A stretch of 64,000 nucleotides of DNA from Nocardia jejuensis NBRC 103114. Lineage in GTDB: Bacteria > Actinomycetota > Actinomycetes > Mycobacteriales > Mycobacteriaceae. Positions 15,617-25,313 of this stretch are shown piece by piece. The notes under the pieces are model-generated. The model was given only the letters and a program-made list of their open reading frames with translations, had not been told where the DNA came from and searched no databases. The position numbers and the translations under genes are program-made. Every line of letters begins with the position of its first letter. Position 1 is the stretch's first letter. The stretch spans positions 62,001 to 126,000 of the forward strand of contig NZ_BDBU01000019.1 of assembly GCF_001613145.1 (NCBI RefSeq), read 5' to 3'.

Positions 15617-18157
15617 ATGATGAAAGGTATCAGCCCACGGCGTGCTCGAATCCCAGCCAGGGGACTGCGCGATATCGGGCTGGCCTGGACGGCACCTTGC
15701 TGGCAATACAGGTCGATTCTGCGAAAGTACCGCACATGGCTCCATGCGTCCCGTCGCCGCTATCGCACGGTAGTGGCCATCGGAATAACTCTGGCATTCA
15801 CGATAATTCCAGGTCTATTGGGTGCCGTGGCCGCAGCTCAGACCGCCACTCCGGGACCCTCGACCAATAGCGGCGCGTTGAGTTGGATGAACATCCGCGA
15901 CTCGTCCGGTGTCAACCTGTCGAACTATTCATTCGTCACCGACGAAGGAAGCATCCTGGATCCAATTACCACTGGACTTGCGATGTCCTTAAAATTGGAG
16001 TTCGGAGGGTGGATGGTCATTGTTGTCACTGGAATCTGGTTGATCGGGTTCGTTCTCAGCTTTCGGTGGATGGAACTGTTCTCCACCCCCCTGCGAGGGA
16101 TGGCCAAGGCATTCACTGAGCAACTCGATATCCCGATCGTGCTTATCACAGCAGTGTCGATAGGCGCATTCGTTGTCGCCTGGTTTGTACTGCGGGGTTT
16201 TCACTCGAGAGCAGTCATACAGGTCGTCACCATGATCGGGGTTGCGATGCTCGGCCCCCTGTTCCTGGCCGATCCTCTGGGGGATGTGCTGGCCCCGGAC
16301 GGATGGCTCAGTCAAGGCCGCGATCTCGGCATATCAATTGCAGCCGGTCTCAACGGCGATCGTACCCCGCAGCCCACGGCAGTGGTCGCGTCAATGCAAG
16401 AACAGCTTGCCGACAACTTCGCACGAAAACCACTCCAAGTATGGAACTTCGGACACGTGATAGATGATCGATCGGCGTGCCGCACCGCATGGTCGAACGC
16501 CATGAACGTCGGCGATGACGACCTCGTCAGAACCGCAGTCCGTTCCTGCGATCGAGAAGCCTACGCTGCGTCTGAATCACCCGACCCTACACAACTTGGC
16601 GAAGGACTACTGGTCTTGGTTACCGGAGCGGCATTATTGGCCTTTGCCGTGGCGCTTGCGATCAGTATCGTCAGCTCCGCCGCCGGATCGATTTTTCACG
16701 GCTTCCAGGCCATAGTCGGATTTGCCGCAGGCGGTTACATCTACGGACCGACTCAAACCTTTCTGGTACGCAACGTTGTGCACAGTCTGTTCGCGGCTCT
16801 GCGCATGGCCGCACAGGTGATATTCCTCGGCGTCTACGTACTGTTCTTGGGCGACATCTTCCGGCAAGCACAAGGCCAAGTGATGACGGTATTCATCATG
16901 GGTACAATTCTTGAGATCGTGGCAATCTCGCAATTGAAGAGACTGAACGCCAGCCTGGATCACGGTAGTGAGTGGGTAGCCAACAGATTCTCACAAAACC
17001 TGCAAGGGGCCACTCAACCTCCCGTCGGTCGTACAGCTCTGGGTATGGGAATGGTAGGGGCACAGCGCCATGGCCTCCACGGGCTGGGATTGCTGGCCAC
17101 CGTAGGGGCAATTAACACTGTTGGGAATTCGCTTCTCCTTGAACAACTTACGCAGAGAAGAAACCCGGCACGACCTGGCTCCATGCTGGAGAATGCAGCT
17201 ATAAAAGCCACATGGGAAGCTCAGACGAGGGAGGGTTATATGGGGTCGAACGGGTTTCTTGTCCAGTCATATCTCAATCGGCAGCTCTATCGCAACGTTG
17301 CTGGCTACGCTGCAACCGAGGCGGGTGGAGCCGATACGGCTGAAGCCGTCGGTTCGGCAATTCAGAATATTGTCGATGTTGGTGGCACCCCCCCTGACGC
17401 AAACGGTGCCATGCTTGGTGCGAATTATAGGGATGAAGCCCGAATAGAGCGCGGGATCAAGTCCTGGCAAATAGTCACCAATAACGTGGCCGATCGCAAA
17501 CTGGGTACTGAGCACCTGGCGCGCGTTGTCGCCGCGATGGCACAGGTTGGATTCTCACTCGATAGAGGTGGCAACGCTCTTGACATCGATGCAGACCTCG
17601 CGACCTTAAAAGAGTCGGCATTTCAGCACGTCCGAGCGAGCGGTGGAGAAGTCGCACTGCGAGGCGGACCCGACGGCTTCCAACAGGGCTTCGTCCGCGA
17701 CTACCTGGAATCTCGGCCTTCCCCCACCGGCGAAGATAGGTCCTATCTTCGACTTAGGGCTTTGGACTGGGTTGTGGATGAAGAGAATGAAGAGCGCGGC
17801 CTCTCTATGAAAGATATAGAGAATATACGAGCCGCTGGCCTATTCGATGAATCGAACCCCAAACACATCGCTGCCAGCGCTGATGCAGACATTACCGACA
17901 ACAATGTGAAGGACTCTGCCGAAATTGCAGCCCTGCTATTGAATGACGTCACACCGGAGGAAGCGCGAAATATGTGGGCGGCAATCAATAGCGGACATGC
18001 GAAAGAAATCGACGATTCTGTAAGGGAATTTGTAAGCGATCAATCTGCTGCGAACAGAAATGCGGTCGAGCGCGCCATCGGCAGCCAGCAGGCCACCGAG
18101 CTACGCATAGCACGAGGAATGTGGACCGGCCTAGGGAAGCTTCTAGGACAGTCATGA
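15617..18157 (+). CDS. VirB6/TrbL-like polytopic channel protein with large soluble tail
   Basis: The 846-residue protein has a basic N-terminus and about eight hydrophobic helices between residues 50 and 440. Examples are around 55-75, 132-152, 174-194, 202-220, 332-352, 365-385, 390-412 and 418-437. A hydrophilic C-terminal domain of about 400 residues, rich in Ala, Glu and Asp, follows. Polytopic proteins placed after virB4 with a long soluble domain form the inner-membrane channel in Gram-positive conjugation systems. The start is ATG 15617 or 15620, immediately after the virB4 stop. The last part of the gene has lower GC than its neighbours, which may mean that the tail was exchanged. 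Confidence 0.7.
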   Translation: MMKGISPRRARIPARGLRDIGLAWTAPCWQYRSILRKYRTWLHASRRRYRTVVAIGITLAFTIIPGLLGAVAAAQTATPGPSTNSGALSWMNIRDSSGVNLSNYSFVTDEGSILDPITTGLAMSLKLEFGGWMVIVVTGIWLIGFVLSFRWMELFSTPLRGMAKAFTEQLDIPIVLITAVSIGAFVVAWFVLRGFHSRAVIQVVTMIGVAMLGPLFLADPLGDVLAPDGWLSQGRDLGISIAAGLNGDRTPQPTAVVASMQEQLADNFARKPLQVWNFGHVIDDRSACRTAWSNAMNVGDDDLVRTAVRSCDREAYAASESPDPTQLGEGLLVLVTGAALLAFAVALAISIVSSAAGSIFHGFQAIVGFAAGGYIYGPTQTFLVRNVVHSLFAALRMAAQVIFLGVYVLFLGDIFRQAQGQVMTVFIMGTILEIVAISQLKRLNASLDHGSEWVANRFSQNLQGATQPPVGRTALGMGMVGAQRHGLHGLGLLATVGAINTVGNSLLLEQLTQRRNPARPGSMLENAAIKATWEAQTREGYMGSNGFLVQSYLNRQLYRNVAGYAATEAGGADTAEAVGSAIQNIVDVGGTPPDANGAMLGANYRDEARIERGIKSWQIVTNNVADRKLGTEHLARVVAAMAQVGFSLDRGGNALDIDADLATLKESAFQHVRASGGEVALRGGPDGFQQGFVRDYLESRPSPTGEDRSYLRLRALDWVVDEENEERGLSMKDIENIRAAGLFDESNPKHIAASADADITDNNVKDSAEIAALLLNDVTPEEARNMWAAINSGHAKEIDDSVREFVSDQSAANRNAVERAIGSQQATELRIARGMWTGLGKLLGQS

Positions 18158-18241
18158 TCGCGCAGCACGAACAAGTTTCCGCGCGGCACAAGAAATGCAA
18201 TCCGAGCGTGTCATTCACTCGTAAATATTCACAACAGGAAA

Positions 18242-19102
18242 ATGAACTCGATGAAAATCCTTCTGGCAATTATTGCCGCACTTCTTGCTCTCATGAGTGC
18301 ATCAATACTATTGGTAGTCGGCCAGGAAGCTGCGGTTGCTTCGGACTTTGAATACCAATGCGATGTAGCTATCCCGACCCCGTCCCCGAAAGGAAACGGC
18401 ATCGAAACCCGCAGCCGGACCGCACCCGCAGTTCCACCGCCCACCGCCAACCCCTATTCACAGTTGACTTTCGCGCCCCGTGACACCTCGGTCTCGGATC
18501 GACAGCGAGCCTGTGCCACGGCTATGCAAACCGCGGCATATCAGATCGGTCCACCACTGACCGAACCCGCCACCGGCACAGCCGGGCGCTGCGCAGGTGA
18601 GATCCTTACCGCGCTCGTGAACCAAAGCTCCGGTCGCACCATCGACGAAACCACCACAACCACGCGACTGGTATCAACGGAGCCGGCCGCGGTAACGGCA
18701 GGCGTAATCTATCGGGCATCGATTGCCGCACAAACCGGTGTATGCGGCACCCCCGTCATTCCGATGCCCGAAGCATTACATGGAATGCATTTCACCAGCA
18801 ATTCCGGCCGGTGCCCCCTTGCCAATTCGCGCACTATCACTGAACTCCCCGACAAGATCCTGGCACAAAGCCTGTGCGGACAGCTCGTGGCCGCCGGAGC
18901 AGAGTCGCCGGGTGATCTGGTGTTCTGGGACTACCAAAAGAATGCGCCCACCCGAATGGGCATGGTGATCGTGGCTGCTCACTCCGATAGCAAACCGGTG
19001 ATCGTAGCGAGCTGGGACCCGAACTCAGGGCGGTTCGTGCAGTTGGCCTTACCGAGCAGATGGGATGTGCGAGTCAAACGCGTCCTCAGCAGCGCGCCAT
19101 GA
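18242..19102 (+). CDS. Exported protein with a degenerate NlpC/P60-like domain
   Basis: A 286-residue protein with an N-terminal signal or anchor helix (about residues 5-30) and a Pro/Thr-rich spacer. The C-terminal part ends with SPGDLVFWDYQK and GMVIVAA segments, the pattern found in NlpC/P60 peptidoglycan hydrolases. The catalytic Cys in the usual (F)DCSG setting and the catalytic His in the usual H(V/I)G setting are not present, so it is probably inactive. It contains about eight cysteines, which could form disulfides outside the cell. Its stop overlaps the start of the intact NlpC/P60 gene, so it may be a partner, inhibitor or scaffold of that enzyme. This is an inference. Confidence 0.6.
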   Translation: MNSMKILLAIIAALLALMSASILLVVGQEAAVASDFEYQCDVAIPTPSPKGNGIETRSRTAPAVPPPTANPYSQLTFAPRDTSVSDRQRACATAMQTAAYQIGPPLTEPATGTAGRCAGEILTALVNQSSGRTIDETTTTTRLVSTEPAAVTAGVIYRASIAAQTGVCGTPVIPMPEALHGMHFTSNSGRCPLANSRTITELPDKILAQSLCGQLVAAGAESPGDLVFWDYQKNAPTRMGMVIVAAHSDSKPVIVASWDPNSGRFVQLALPSRWDVRVKRVLSSAP

Positions 19103-20550
19103 CCGAAGCCGCCCAGGCAGCCACGAACCCGGACGTAGTGGCAGCCGAACAGGAATCAGCCTCAACCAAACCTTCCACTCCGTGGAGCAACCGCAAATCA
19201 CCAGATGCAAACCTGCCCCTGGTCTCCGACCTGATCCGTACCGATGCACAGCCACCAGAGCTACGCGCATCGACCTCGTACACCACTGGCAGCGTCCCCG
19301 AATCCAACACACCACAGGGCGCCACGCCCGACGTGCCAACGCACGTTTCACCGCCCGCCGCAACAGACACTCGTCCCGATCAGGCCAGCAATGATCCGGA
19401 GCAATCCCATGCTCGCCCGGACTCAGCGACACCACGCGCGGATGTGGTTACTGTGCAGCACAACCCGAACCCGCACCCTCACCAGGACAAGCGTGAAGCC
19501 GGCACACGAGCGAACAACGGCACCCCGCAACTCTCGGAGACGGCAACAACTCTCATCCCCCCACTCCTCACTCTTCCAATACTCGCCTCCCTCGTCGGCT
19601 TGGGCTCGGGGAGAACCCGCGATACCGCGACGCACGGATACTCAGGCAATTCCCCACCTCAAGGTGAACCCACCTCGATTCCATCAACCCACGCACACGC
19701 CGCCGTACAGGCACTCACAAAGCTGCAGCGCACATACGGCACCAATGGCCGGTCCTCACCCACCGTAAACGGTACGAAACCGGGCCAGTTCGAGCCTTCA
19801 CGCAACACGACCAACGGAACCACAGCCGCTCTTACCGCGATCCAGCGTTACCAGCGCAACGCTCGAATCGCCTTCAATAACCTGGACAACCAACTCGCGC
19901 GATACCTGACTGCACTTGCTGGCAACCACGGTATCGACCAAACCGCATTGAACTCGCTGATCAAGGAACTCGACACAGCCCTGATCGCGGTCGGACCGTC
20001 GGCGAATACTCCAGCCGGTGCACAACGTGTGCACAAAATCCTCACGGTCGCACTGCACAAAGGACTCGTACTGGCTGGTACGAGCCAGGCGGGCGTAGCC
20101 TCCACCGCCGCGGCAATCAACAGCCTGGCCGCACAGTATCGTTACAACATCGTCGGTCGCAAGGTGCCAGGCACCCAAACCTCGGGTTTGGCAACGATGG
20201 CCAAACGCGTGCTATTCGTCGCGCTGTCTCAACTGGGCAAACCGTATGTTTATGGTGCGGAAGGCCCCGACACCTTCGACTGCTCTGGCCTCATGCAATA
20301 TGCCGTACGTGCGGCCGGCGCTAAGATTCCGCGCACATCAGAAGAGCAGTACCGCTTACTGCCCAAGGTGAACCCCGCCGACATCAAAGCCGGAGACTTG
20401 ATATTCCCCGCCGCGCAGTACAATAACGGTAACCCATCGCATGTGATGATGTATCTAGGTAACGGGCAATGTATCGAAGCGCCACAACCTGGTGAGAATG
20501 TTCAGATCTCAAAACTCCCGGCTGAATTCGCCGCCAGCAGATGGGCCTGA
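19099..20550 (+). CDS. NlpC/P60 peptidoglycan hydrolase of the transfer apparatus
   Basis: The 483-residue product carries a C-terminal NlpC/P60 domain (about 375-483). The catalytic Cys is C395 in DTFDCSGL and the catalytic His is H448 in SHVMMYLG; these enzymes cleave peptide cross-links in the wall. A Pro/Thr-rich segment, one hydrophobic stretch around residues 150-175 and a helical region precede the domain, so it probably spans the membrane and reaches the wall. ATG 19099 overlaps the preceding TGA. In conjugation systems such enzymes open the wall for the channel (a VirB1/TcpG-like role). It ends the operon; the next gene is separated by about 230 bp with its own palindrome. Confidence 0.85.
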   Translation: MTEAAQAATNPDVVAAEQESASTKPSTPWSNRKSPDANLPLVSDLIRTDAQPPELRASTSYTTGSVPESNTPQGATPDVPTHVSPPAATDTRPDQASNDPEQSHARPDSATPRADVVTVQHNPNPHPHQDKREAGTRANNGTPQLSETATTLIPPLLTLPILASLVGLGSGRTRDTATHGYSGNSPPQGEPTSIPSTHAHAAVQALTKLQRTYGTNGRSSPTVNGTKPGQFEPSRNTTNGTTAALTAIQRYQRNARIAFNNLDNQLARYLTALAGNHGIDQTALNSLIKELDTALIAVGPSANTPAGAQRVHKILTVALHKGLVLAGTSQAGVASTAAAINSLAAQYRYNIVGRKVPGTQTSGLATMAKRVLFVALSQLGKPYVYGAEGPDTFDCSGLMQYAVRAAGAKIPRTSEEQYRLLPKVNPADIKAGDLIFPAAQYNNGNPSHVMMYLGNGQCIEAPQPGENVQISKLPAEFAASRWA

Positions 20551-20664
20551 AGAAACAGAAACATGCAGCCACACCCGCATTTTCTGCCAGATTGCCGCAG
20601 GCCATCATGCTCACGCGCCAGTCCGGCGATCGCGAGAAGAAACAGTGGAAAGGTGCTGCGTGGC

Positions 20665-20680
20665 TTCCCATAACTGGGAA
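20665..20680. promoter_or_regulatory. Perfect TTCCCA-N4-TGGGAA palindrome
   Basis: Perfect six-base arms (20665-20670 and 20675-20680) in the 234-bp gap after the conjugation operon, 104 bp before the next start. It is the probable control site of the plus-strand esp operon. Confidence 0.7.
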
Positions 20681-20784
20681 TCCAGGATAATGCATATAGC
20701 TATCGCCGATGTATTCGGCTGCTGGTTAATGTGTACATGGTGCAGTACTGGTCCTGCTTCGGATCGGTGAGGTGAGGAGATGAA

Positions 20785-21189
20785 ATGACCAGTCCGAACG
20801 CACCCTCCGCAGTCAACACTGTCATGAACGTGCTCGCAGAAGGCGCGGTCCCTGCGACTGCGGTGATGGTCGCAAGCAGAATCTTCTCATGCACAATACC
20901 AGGTAGGGTTGCAGTCACATTGATCGGCGCAGGCACCGGCATGGTAAGTGCTGCAATTAACCACGCCACTACTAAACAAATCCTGATGACCGGCCTCTTT
21001 GACGGAGCGGCGGCGGCCATATCCGGTGGTGTCTTGAACGGTGCCACCACTGGAGGCTTGTTGGGCATTGGCGGAGCAGTATACGGTGCCGACCTTGCTT
21101 CTCAATGGTCTGGCGACCGACTGCACGCTCCCTCGGATCCTTCACGACCTATCGAAATTCCAGTCGAAGCTATTAATCCCCTGCCATGA
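20785..21189 (+). CDS. Small Ala/Gly-rich membrane-active protein, unknown
   Basis: A 134-residue protein with several hydrophobic, Gly/Ala-rich helices (about 20-60 and 70-110) and a short hydrophilic C-terminus ending in IEIPVEAINPLP. I recognise no family. The helices resemble Gly-zipper segments, and a membrane or secreted pore-like role is conceivable. It starts at ATG 20785, preceded by GGAGA, and overlaps the next gene by four bases. It is the first gene of an esp-type operon, downstream of the perfect palindrome. Confidence 0.5.
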   Translation: MTSPNAPSAVNTVMNVLAEGAVPATAVMVASRIFSCTIPGRVAVTLIGAGTGMVSAAINHATTKQILMTGLFDGAAAAISGGVLNGATTGGLLGIGGAVYGADLASQWSGDRLHAPSDPSRPIEIPVEAINPLP

Positions 21190-22772
21190 GTGACGCATCA
21201 GACGCTGAGACTTCGGATATTTCAATGCGGCAAATGTACATGCCCAGCAATGCTTTGATGGATAATGATAAAATAAAGAAATATCCGAAAGAGTACCGAA
21301 TTTCCCGGCAAGTGAAGGATATGTATACAGAGTTACCGGGGACGTATAAGAAGATCTTCGACAGCTTCGGATCAGGCAAAGAGACTCCGCCTCCGGTGTC
21401 GGCCGATCCGCCCGCTCTGAATTCGTTGAACAATGAATCGCTCGAGCAGCTTGGAAGTAGAGGGGTCGAGGGTTCTGTTGCAAGCTCTTACCTAGAACTC
21501 GTTTCGAGGCTAGTGGCAGCGTTTCACGATCTCAAAGCGGCCGACGCTGACATCGCACCGCTGACAAAACAAACAAAGAGTGTTTCTAGGGCGGCGAAGA
21601 AGGCTATCAACAAGATGATCGACGATATTCACAATGACGCGAAGAAGCTGCCGCCTCAGCGGGAAGATGATTGGGTGCTGACTTTCCTCTCCGACGCTGA
21701 GGAAAAAGCCACCGCTGCCATCAACGAGGCGAAAACTGCCTATGAACGGGCGGCTGGCAATGTGCCCACACCTCCGAACCCGCCCGGCGCGGACAAACCC
21801 GGACCTGGCGGCGGTGGCGACAAACCTGGACCTGGTCGCAATCCATACGATCCACCGATAATCGACCCCACTACCGGGGTCGATGGCCTTGATCCCGGGG
21901 GAGATGGATCGGGTGACACTCCCAACCCGTGGGACCCACCCATCAACAGCAACGGCACCTCCCCACCTAACCAATACCCCAACCCGACCACACCCTCCTC
22001 GATGGGAAACATGGATGGCGGGATGAGTTCGATGTGGCCGGCCATGCTGAGCGCTTTGAACCCGCTGAACAATCAGCGGCTAACCGATCCGTACTTGGAC
22101 ACGGGCGAATATGAGCGCGATCGCCACGATCGAGAACCGCAAGAAGCGATACCCGTTCCAGGGTCACCTGCGGTGGCGGCATCGCAGAACCCCGCCACCC
22201 CACCTCCAGCACCCTCGACGAGCACGGACAAGCCCGCGAACCAGACATCGTCAGCACCCCAGTCCGCGACGCTCACCCCAGGCGCTGACGGTGGCATCGA
22301 CTATGTGTTTCCAGATGGCAAGACCCAGAGGGTGTCGATGATCGTAGCCAAGGCCCTGGACAAGGCGTTCGCCAACAAGCAGAGCACCGACGCCCAACAG
22401 GCATACGCCGACACCACCGCCAAATGGTCGGACAACAAACACATCGGCGACCGCGTCGATCCATACCAACTGATGACCGGCGACGTCGGAATCTGGGAAA
22501 ACCCGGACCGGACGGCCATCGTCCGAGCCATGGGCTCCGACACCGAAGCAACACTCGACATCATCGTGAACGGTGAACTGCACCGATACCCGGACGAACA
22601 AACACCAGACGGCACAGGCGACGTCGGCACCCTCGCCGGATGGGCCCACCCACGCGGCATCGAACTGACCGAGGCCAACGCCAACAGGGCCGACACGATG
22701 GCACCCACAACGAACACAGCCCCCGCAGCCGACACCGCGACACCGCCCGTGGTGGCAAACACAGCCAACTGA
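21186..22772 (+). CDS. ESX-associated secreted-type protein with TGDV-W domain
   Basis: The 528-residue protein has a helical N-terminal part (about 1-195), a Pro/Gly-rich linker, a short hydrophobic segment (MSSMWPAMLSAL, about 275-290) followed by a charged DRHDRE segment, another Pro/Thr-rich linker and a C-terminal globular domain. This last domain includes QLMTGDVGIWENPDRTAIV. A related domain (LRTGDVVLWSNNVSALV) ends the protein at 30796-32664, and the hydrophobic-plus-charged element recurs in that gene and in 33743-34708. No signal peptide or YxxxD motif is obvious. It precedes the EspB-like gene, so it is probably an ESX substrate or partner. The first third of the gene is AT-richer than its surroundings. 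Confidence 0.5.
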   Translation: MSDASDAETSDISMRQMYMPSNALMDNDKIKKYPKEYRISRQVKDMYTELPGTYKKIFDSFGSGKETPPPVSADPPALNSLNNESLEQLGSRGVEGSVASSYLELVSRLVAAFHDLKAADADIAPLTKQTKSVSRAAKKAINKMIDDIHNDAKKLPPQREDDWVLTFLSDAEEKATAAINEAKTAYERAAGNVPTPPNPPGADKPGPGGGGDKPGPGRNPYDPPIIDPTTGVDGLDPGGDGSGDTPNPWDPPINSNGTSPPNQYPNPTTPSSMGNMDGGMSSMWPAMLSALNPLNNQRLTDPYLDTGEYERDRHDREPQEAIPVPGSPAVAASQNPATPPPAPSTSTDKPANQTSSAPQSATLTPGADGGIDYVFPDGKTQRVSMIVAKALDKAFANKQSTDAQQAYADTTAKWSDNKHIGDRVDPYQLMTGDVGIWENPDRTAIVRAMGSDTEATLDIIVNGELHRYPDEQTPDGTGDVGTLAGWAHPRGIELTEANANRADTMAPTTNTAPAADTATPPVVANTAN

Positions 22773-22800
22773 ACACGCGCAGGCGGAAGGAAAACCCCCG

Positions 22801-24270
22801 ATGGCGATGAATGTCGAGCCCGCAGAACTGATCGCGGCGGCCGCCACGTTGTGGCGCCTGGTCCAGGAAGCCCACGCCGCTCTACCCACGAGCTGGGTAC
22901 CGGCCGCAGGCGCAGACTTGCCCTCCACGGTCGCGTCAGCGCTGCACAGCGCGCACGCGGAATCGACGGTCAACGGTGTGATCGACATTGCCAACCGCGC
23001 CGCGGCGCATGCCCACCACATCGGTGCCGCCGCAGTCGATTACACCCTCGCAGACGATGAGGGAAGCCGAACGATCGGCGGACGTGGTGCCGCAACTGTG
23101 GCCAACCCCGTTGCCTCAGGGGAACAGTTCACACTCCGTCACGCGCCACCACCGCCGGTCGCGGGCGCAGGAACCGTCGATTCGCTCACCTTCGCACAAC
23201 AATTGCACGCAGGCCCCGGTCCAGGCCCTGCGCAGGCGTACGCGGACTCGATCCAGCAATACCTCAAAGGCCCACATCGCGACGCGATGGACGGCATCGA
23301 GAACCTCATACCGATCATGAATAGCTGGACACCGATCGGAACGACAGTAGCCGGTCACCTCAGCACCTTCACCCAGCAGCTGAATGACATCGGCAGCAGC
23401 ATGGGCACACTCGCCGCCAACATCACTGACTATGCCGACGCGTTCCGCACAGCCAAGACGCAACACCCAACGCCACAGGAAATCATCGCGACTCGCAAAC
23501 GCCTGCTCGCCGCCAGCCGCGCGAAGGACTCGGCCGCACTCACTCGGGCGCTCACCGAATTCAACGAACAGAACGCGCTCTCAACCCAGACACACACCAC
23601 CTACATCAGCGAGGTCGGCAAGAACATCACCGAATTGCCCAGCACCGGCAAGAACGCCGACGGCACAGGGAGCACCCAGAACGGCACAGGCGGTGCCCAG
23701 AACAACAACATGATAATGCAGATGCTGCCCACTCTCTTGAGTAGTCTGATGAACTCGGCAAGCTCACTGTCACAACATGATTCGACACAGAGCGATCTCG
23801 ACGACGCGGACCTCGGGTACGCCTCCGATCTACCAGAATTGCCGACACTCACCGGAGGCGGCGGCGGGCCAGACGGCGGTGGGCCTGGATCCGCAGCTGT
23901 GCCCGACCTCGCTTCCTATCGTATGCCCACCGCCGGCTCACAGGCAGTCCTGGCCAACTCCGGCCTGCCCCGCACACCCGTCATCGAGGCACTGCCGAGT
24001 CGCTCCACGGGAAGTTCGCCCGCCCGCGCGGGCGGCGCACCCTATATGCCCTACATGCCGATGACCCCCGGCATGGGCCCCCAGTCCGGTGCCGGCGGTA
24101 ACGATCGTGCCCGCGTGGTGGCCTGGCATCCAGACCGGCTCATGTACGTCGATGACACACCTCACACCGACGCGGTCATTGGTGAGAAGCCGACTATCGC
24201 CCCGACCGTCACACCCCCGACACCGGCCCACGCCAATCAGGCGCCGACCCATACCGGAGGCTCTGTATGA
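22801..24270 (+). CDS. EspB-like ESX secretion substrate (PE-PPE-like fold)
   Basis: The 489-residue protein begins with helices typical of PE/WXG-type proteins and carries the ESX export motif YxxxD as YTLAD at residues 81-85. A long helical part follows (to about 260), then a Gly/Pro-rich region and a conserved-looking tail (HPDRLMYVDDTPHTD...IGEKPTIAP). EspB of ESX-1 has a fused PE-PPE-like helical domain with YxxxD and a disordered C-terminus, and lies next to a YbaB-like espL gene, as here (next gene at 24267). Its export by the ESX system encoded at 39.7-56.5 kb is therefore likely. The EspB assignment rests on layout, motif and neighbour. Confidence 0.65.
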   Translation: MAMNVEPAELIAAAATLWRLVQEAHAALPTSWVPAAGADLPSTVASALHSAHAESTVNGVIDIANRAAAHAHHIGAAAVDYTLADDEGSRTIGGRGAATVANPVASGEQFTLRHAPPPPVAGAGTVDSLTFAQQLHAGPGPGPAQAYADSIQQYLKGPHRDAMDGIENLIPIMNSWTPIGTTVAGHLSTFTQQLNDIGSSMGTLAANITDYADAFRTAKTQHPTPQEIIATRKRLLAASRAKDSAALTRALTEFNEQNALSTQTHTTYISEVGKNITELPSTGKNADGTGSTQNGTGGAQNNNMIMQMLPTLLSSLMNSASSLSQHDSTQSDLDDADLGYASDLPELPTLTGGGGGPDGGGPGSAAVPDLASYRMPTAGSQAVLANSGLPRTPVIEALPSRSTGSSPARAGGAPYMPYMPMTPGMGPQSGAGGNDRARVVAWHPDRLMYVDDTPHTDAVIGEKPTIAPTVTPPTPAHANQAPTHTGGSV

Positions 24271-24617
24271 CTGAGATACACCCCGATGTGCAATCTGCCC
24301 TCGACGCTGCCCGCGAACTTCGACATCGCATTGCAGACCTGCGCGAGAAGATCAACAGCATCCGCGCCCGCAGGCCCTCACCCAGCGGCGCCGTACTCCC
24401 AGAAGTGGACGCCATGGGTCGGCTGACCGATCTCTACTTCGCACCCGGCACAACCACACGGTTCGGCAATACCGAACTGGTCGCCGAAATCATGGCTGCC
24501 ATTGACGAGAGCACCACCGACGCCGGCCGCCAATACAAGGCCATCATGGACGTAGAACCGTGGCCTGAGCAGGCAGCGAGCAACCCCGCCGTCACCGCCG
24601 TGGGCGAATTAGCATGA
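24267..24617 (+). CDS. EspL/YbaB-like protein
   Basis: A 116-residue protein of the YbaB/EbfC-like type found beside espB in ESX-1 loci (EspL). It has an N-terminal coiled helix (about 5-35) and the segment RPSPSGAVLPEVDAMGRLTDLYFAPG, then a TRFGNTELVAEIMAAI helix. YbaB-like ESX proteins are small cytoplasmic dimers that stabilise or chaperone secreted Esp proteins. A clear paralogue lies on the minus strand at 33233-33619, sharing RPSPSG, EVD-MGRL and RFGN-EL-EIM. The start overlaps the EspB-like stop and the stop overlaps the next start. EspL function is inferred from family and context. Confidence 0.75.
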   Translation: MTEIHPDVQSALDAARELRHRIADLREKINSIRARRPSPSGAVLPEVDAMGRLTDLYFAPGTTTRFGNTELVAEIMAAIDESTTDAGRQYKAIMDVEPWPEQAASNPAVTAVGELA

Positions 24618-25273
24618 GCAAAGCCGAAGGGGTCACCGTCACCGACACCGTGCAATGGCTGCACGACGAGGGTTTGGCACGGCTCGCACTGATCAGCCGG
24701 ACCGCGCCCAGCCCGATCGTGGCTTTCACCGTGGAAGTTGCCACCGGCACAGTGACAGCCTTCCCCGTTGTGGTCACAGGCCCAGGCACCGATGTATTGA
24801 CCTTGCCCGCTGATGATCTACCACCGCCGTCCGACTCGCCGAAACGCCTCGTGATTATTGGTCTTACTGCCACCGATTCGGTACTGGTACTGGATTTTGC
24901 CGCGATTCCCGCTTTTGTGCTGCGTGCCGAACGCCCCGAAACCACCGCCCGAGCCTGGGTGGCGCAACTGCTCCTCGACCCCGAGGTCACCATCATCACC
25001 AACAGTCCTCATCTGGCAGTTCCGGCGGGGATCCGATGCCGGCACACGTTCATTCCTGGTGGCGGGACGCTGCTGACGGTGGACGACAAACGCCCACCCG
25101 TCACCACCATCACCCTCAATTCTGCTGACAACGCCACCGATCAACTCGACGTGGCCGAAGACGGCTCCGCGGAGCTTTACCTCGGCAACCGCTTCTGGCA
25201 ACTGCGGCACGTTCTGAGTATCGACGACCCCACCTGGGCCACTCTCATCACACAAGTCGAACCATCAGAGTGA
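24614..25273 (+). CDS. Hypothetical ESX-associated cytoplasmic protein
   Basis: A 219-residue protein with an alternating beta-rich pattern (LVIIGLTATDSVLVLDFA, TTITLNSADN, ELYLGNRFWQLRHV) and no membrane segment or signal. I do not recognise the family. Its start overlaps the EspL-like stop, so the two are co-translated, and an EspD/H-like chaperone gene follows after about 40 bp. It is probably a chaperone or accessory factor for the Esp substrates around it. Confidence 0.5.
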   Translation: MSKAEGVTVTDTVQWLHDEGLARLALISRTAPSPIVAFTVEVATGTVTAFPVVVTGPGTDVLTLPADDLPPPSDSPKRLVIIGLTATDSVLVLDFAAIPAFVLRAERPETTARAWVAQLLLDPEVTIITNSPHLAVPAGIRCRHTFIPGGGTLLTVDDKRPPVTTITLNSADNATDQLDVAEDGSAELYLGNRFWQLRHVLSIDDPTWATLITQVEPSE

Positions 25274-25313
25274 CGATCGGGCCCGGGCCCGAACCACTAC
25301 CGCAGGAGAACCC

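Noticed and set aside
11326..20550. Relaxase or VirD4-type coupling protein within the conjugation operon
   Set aside because: No HUH relaxase motif or second VirD4/FtsK-like ATPase is present among these genes; if the plasmid is self-transmissible they lie outside the window.
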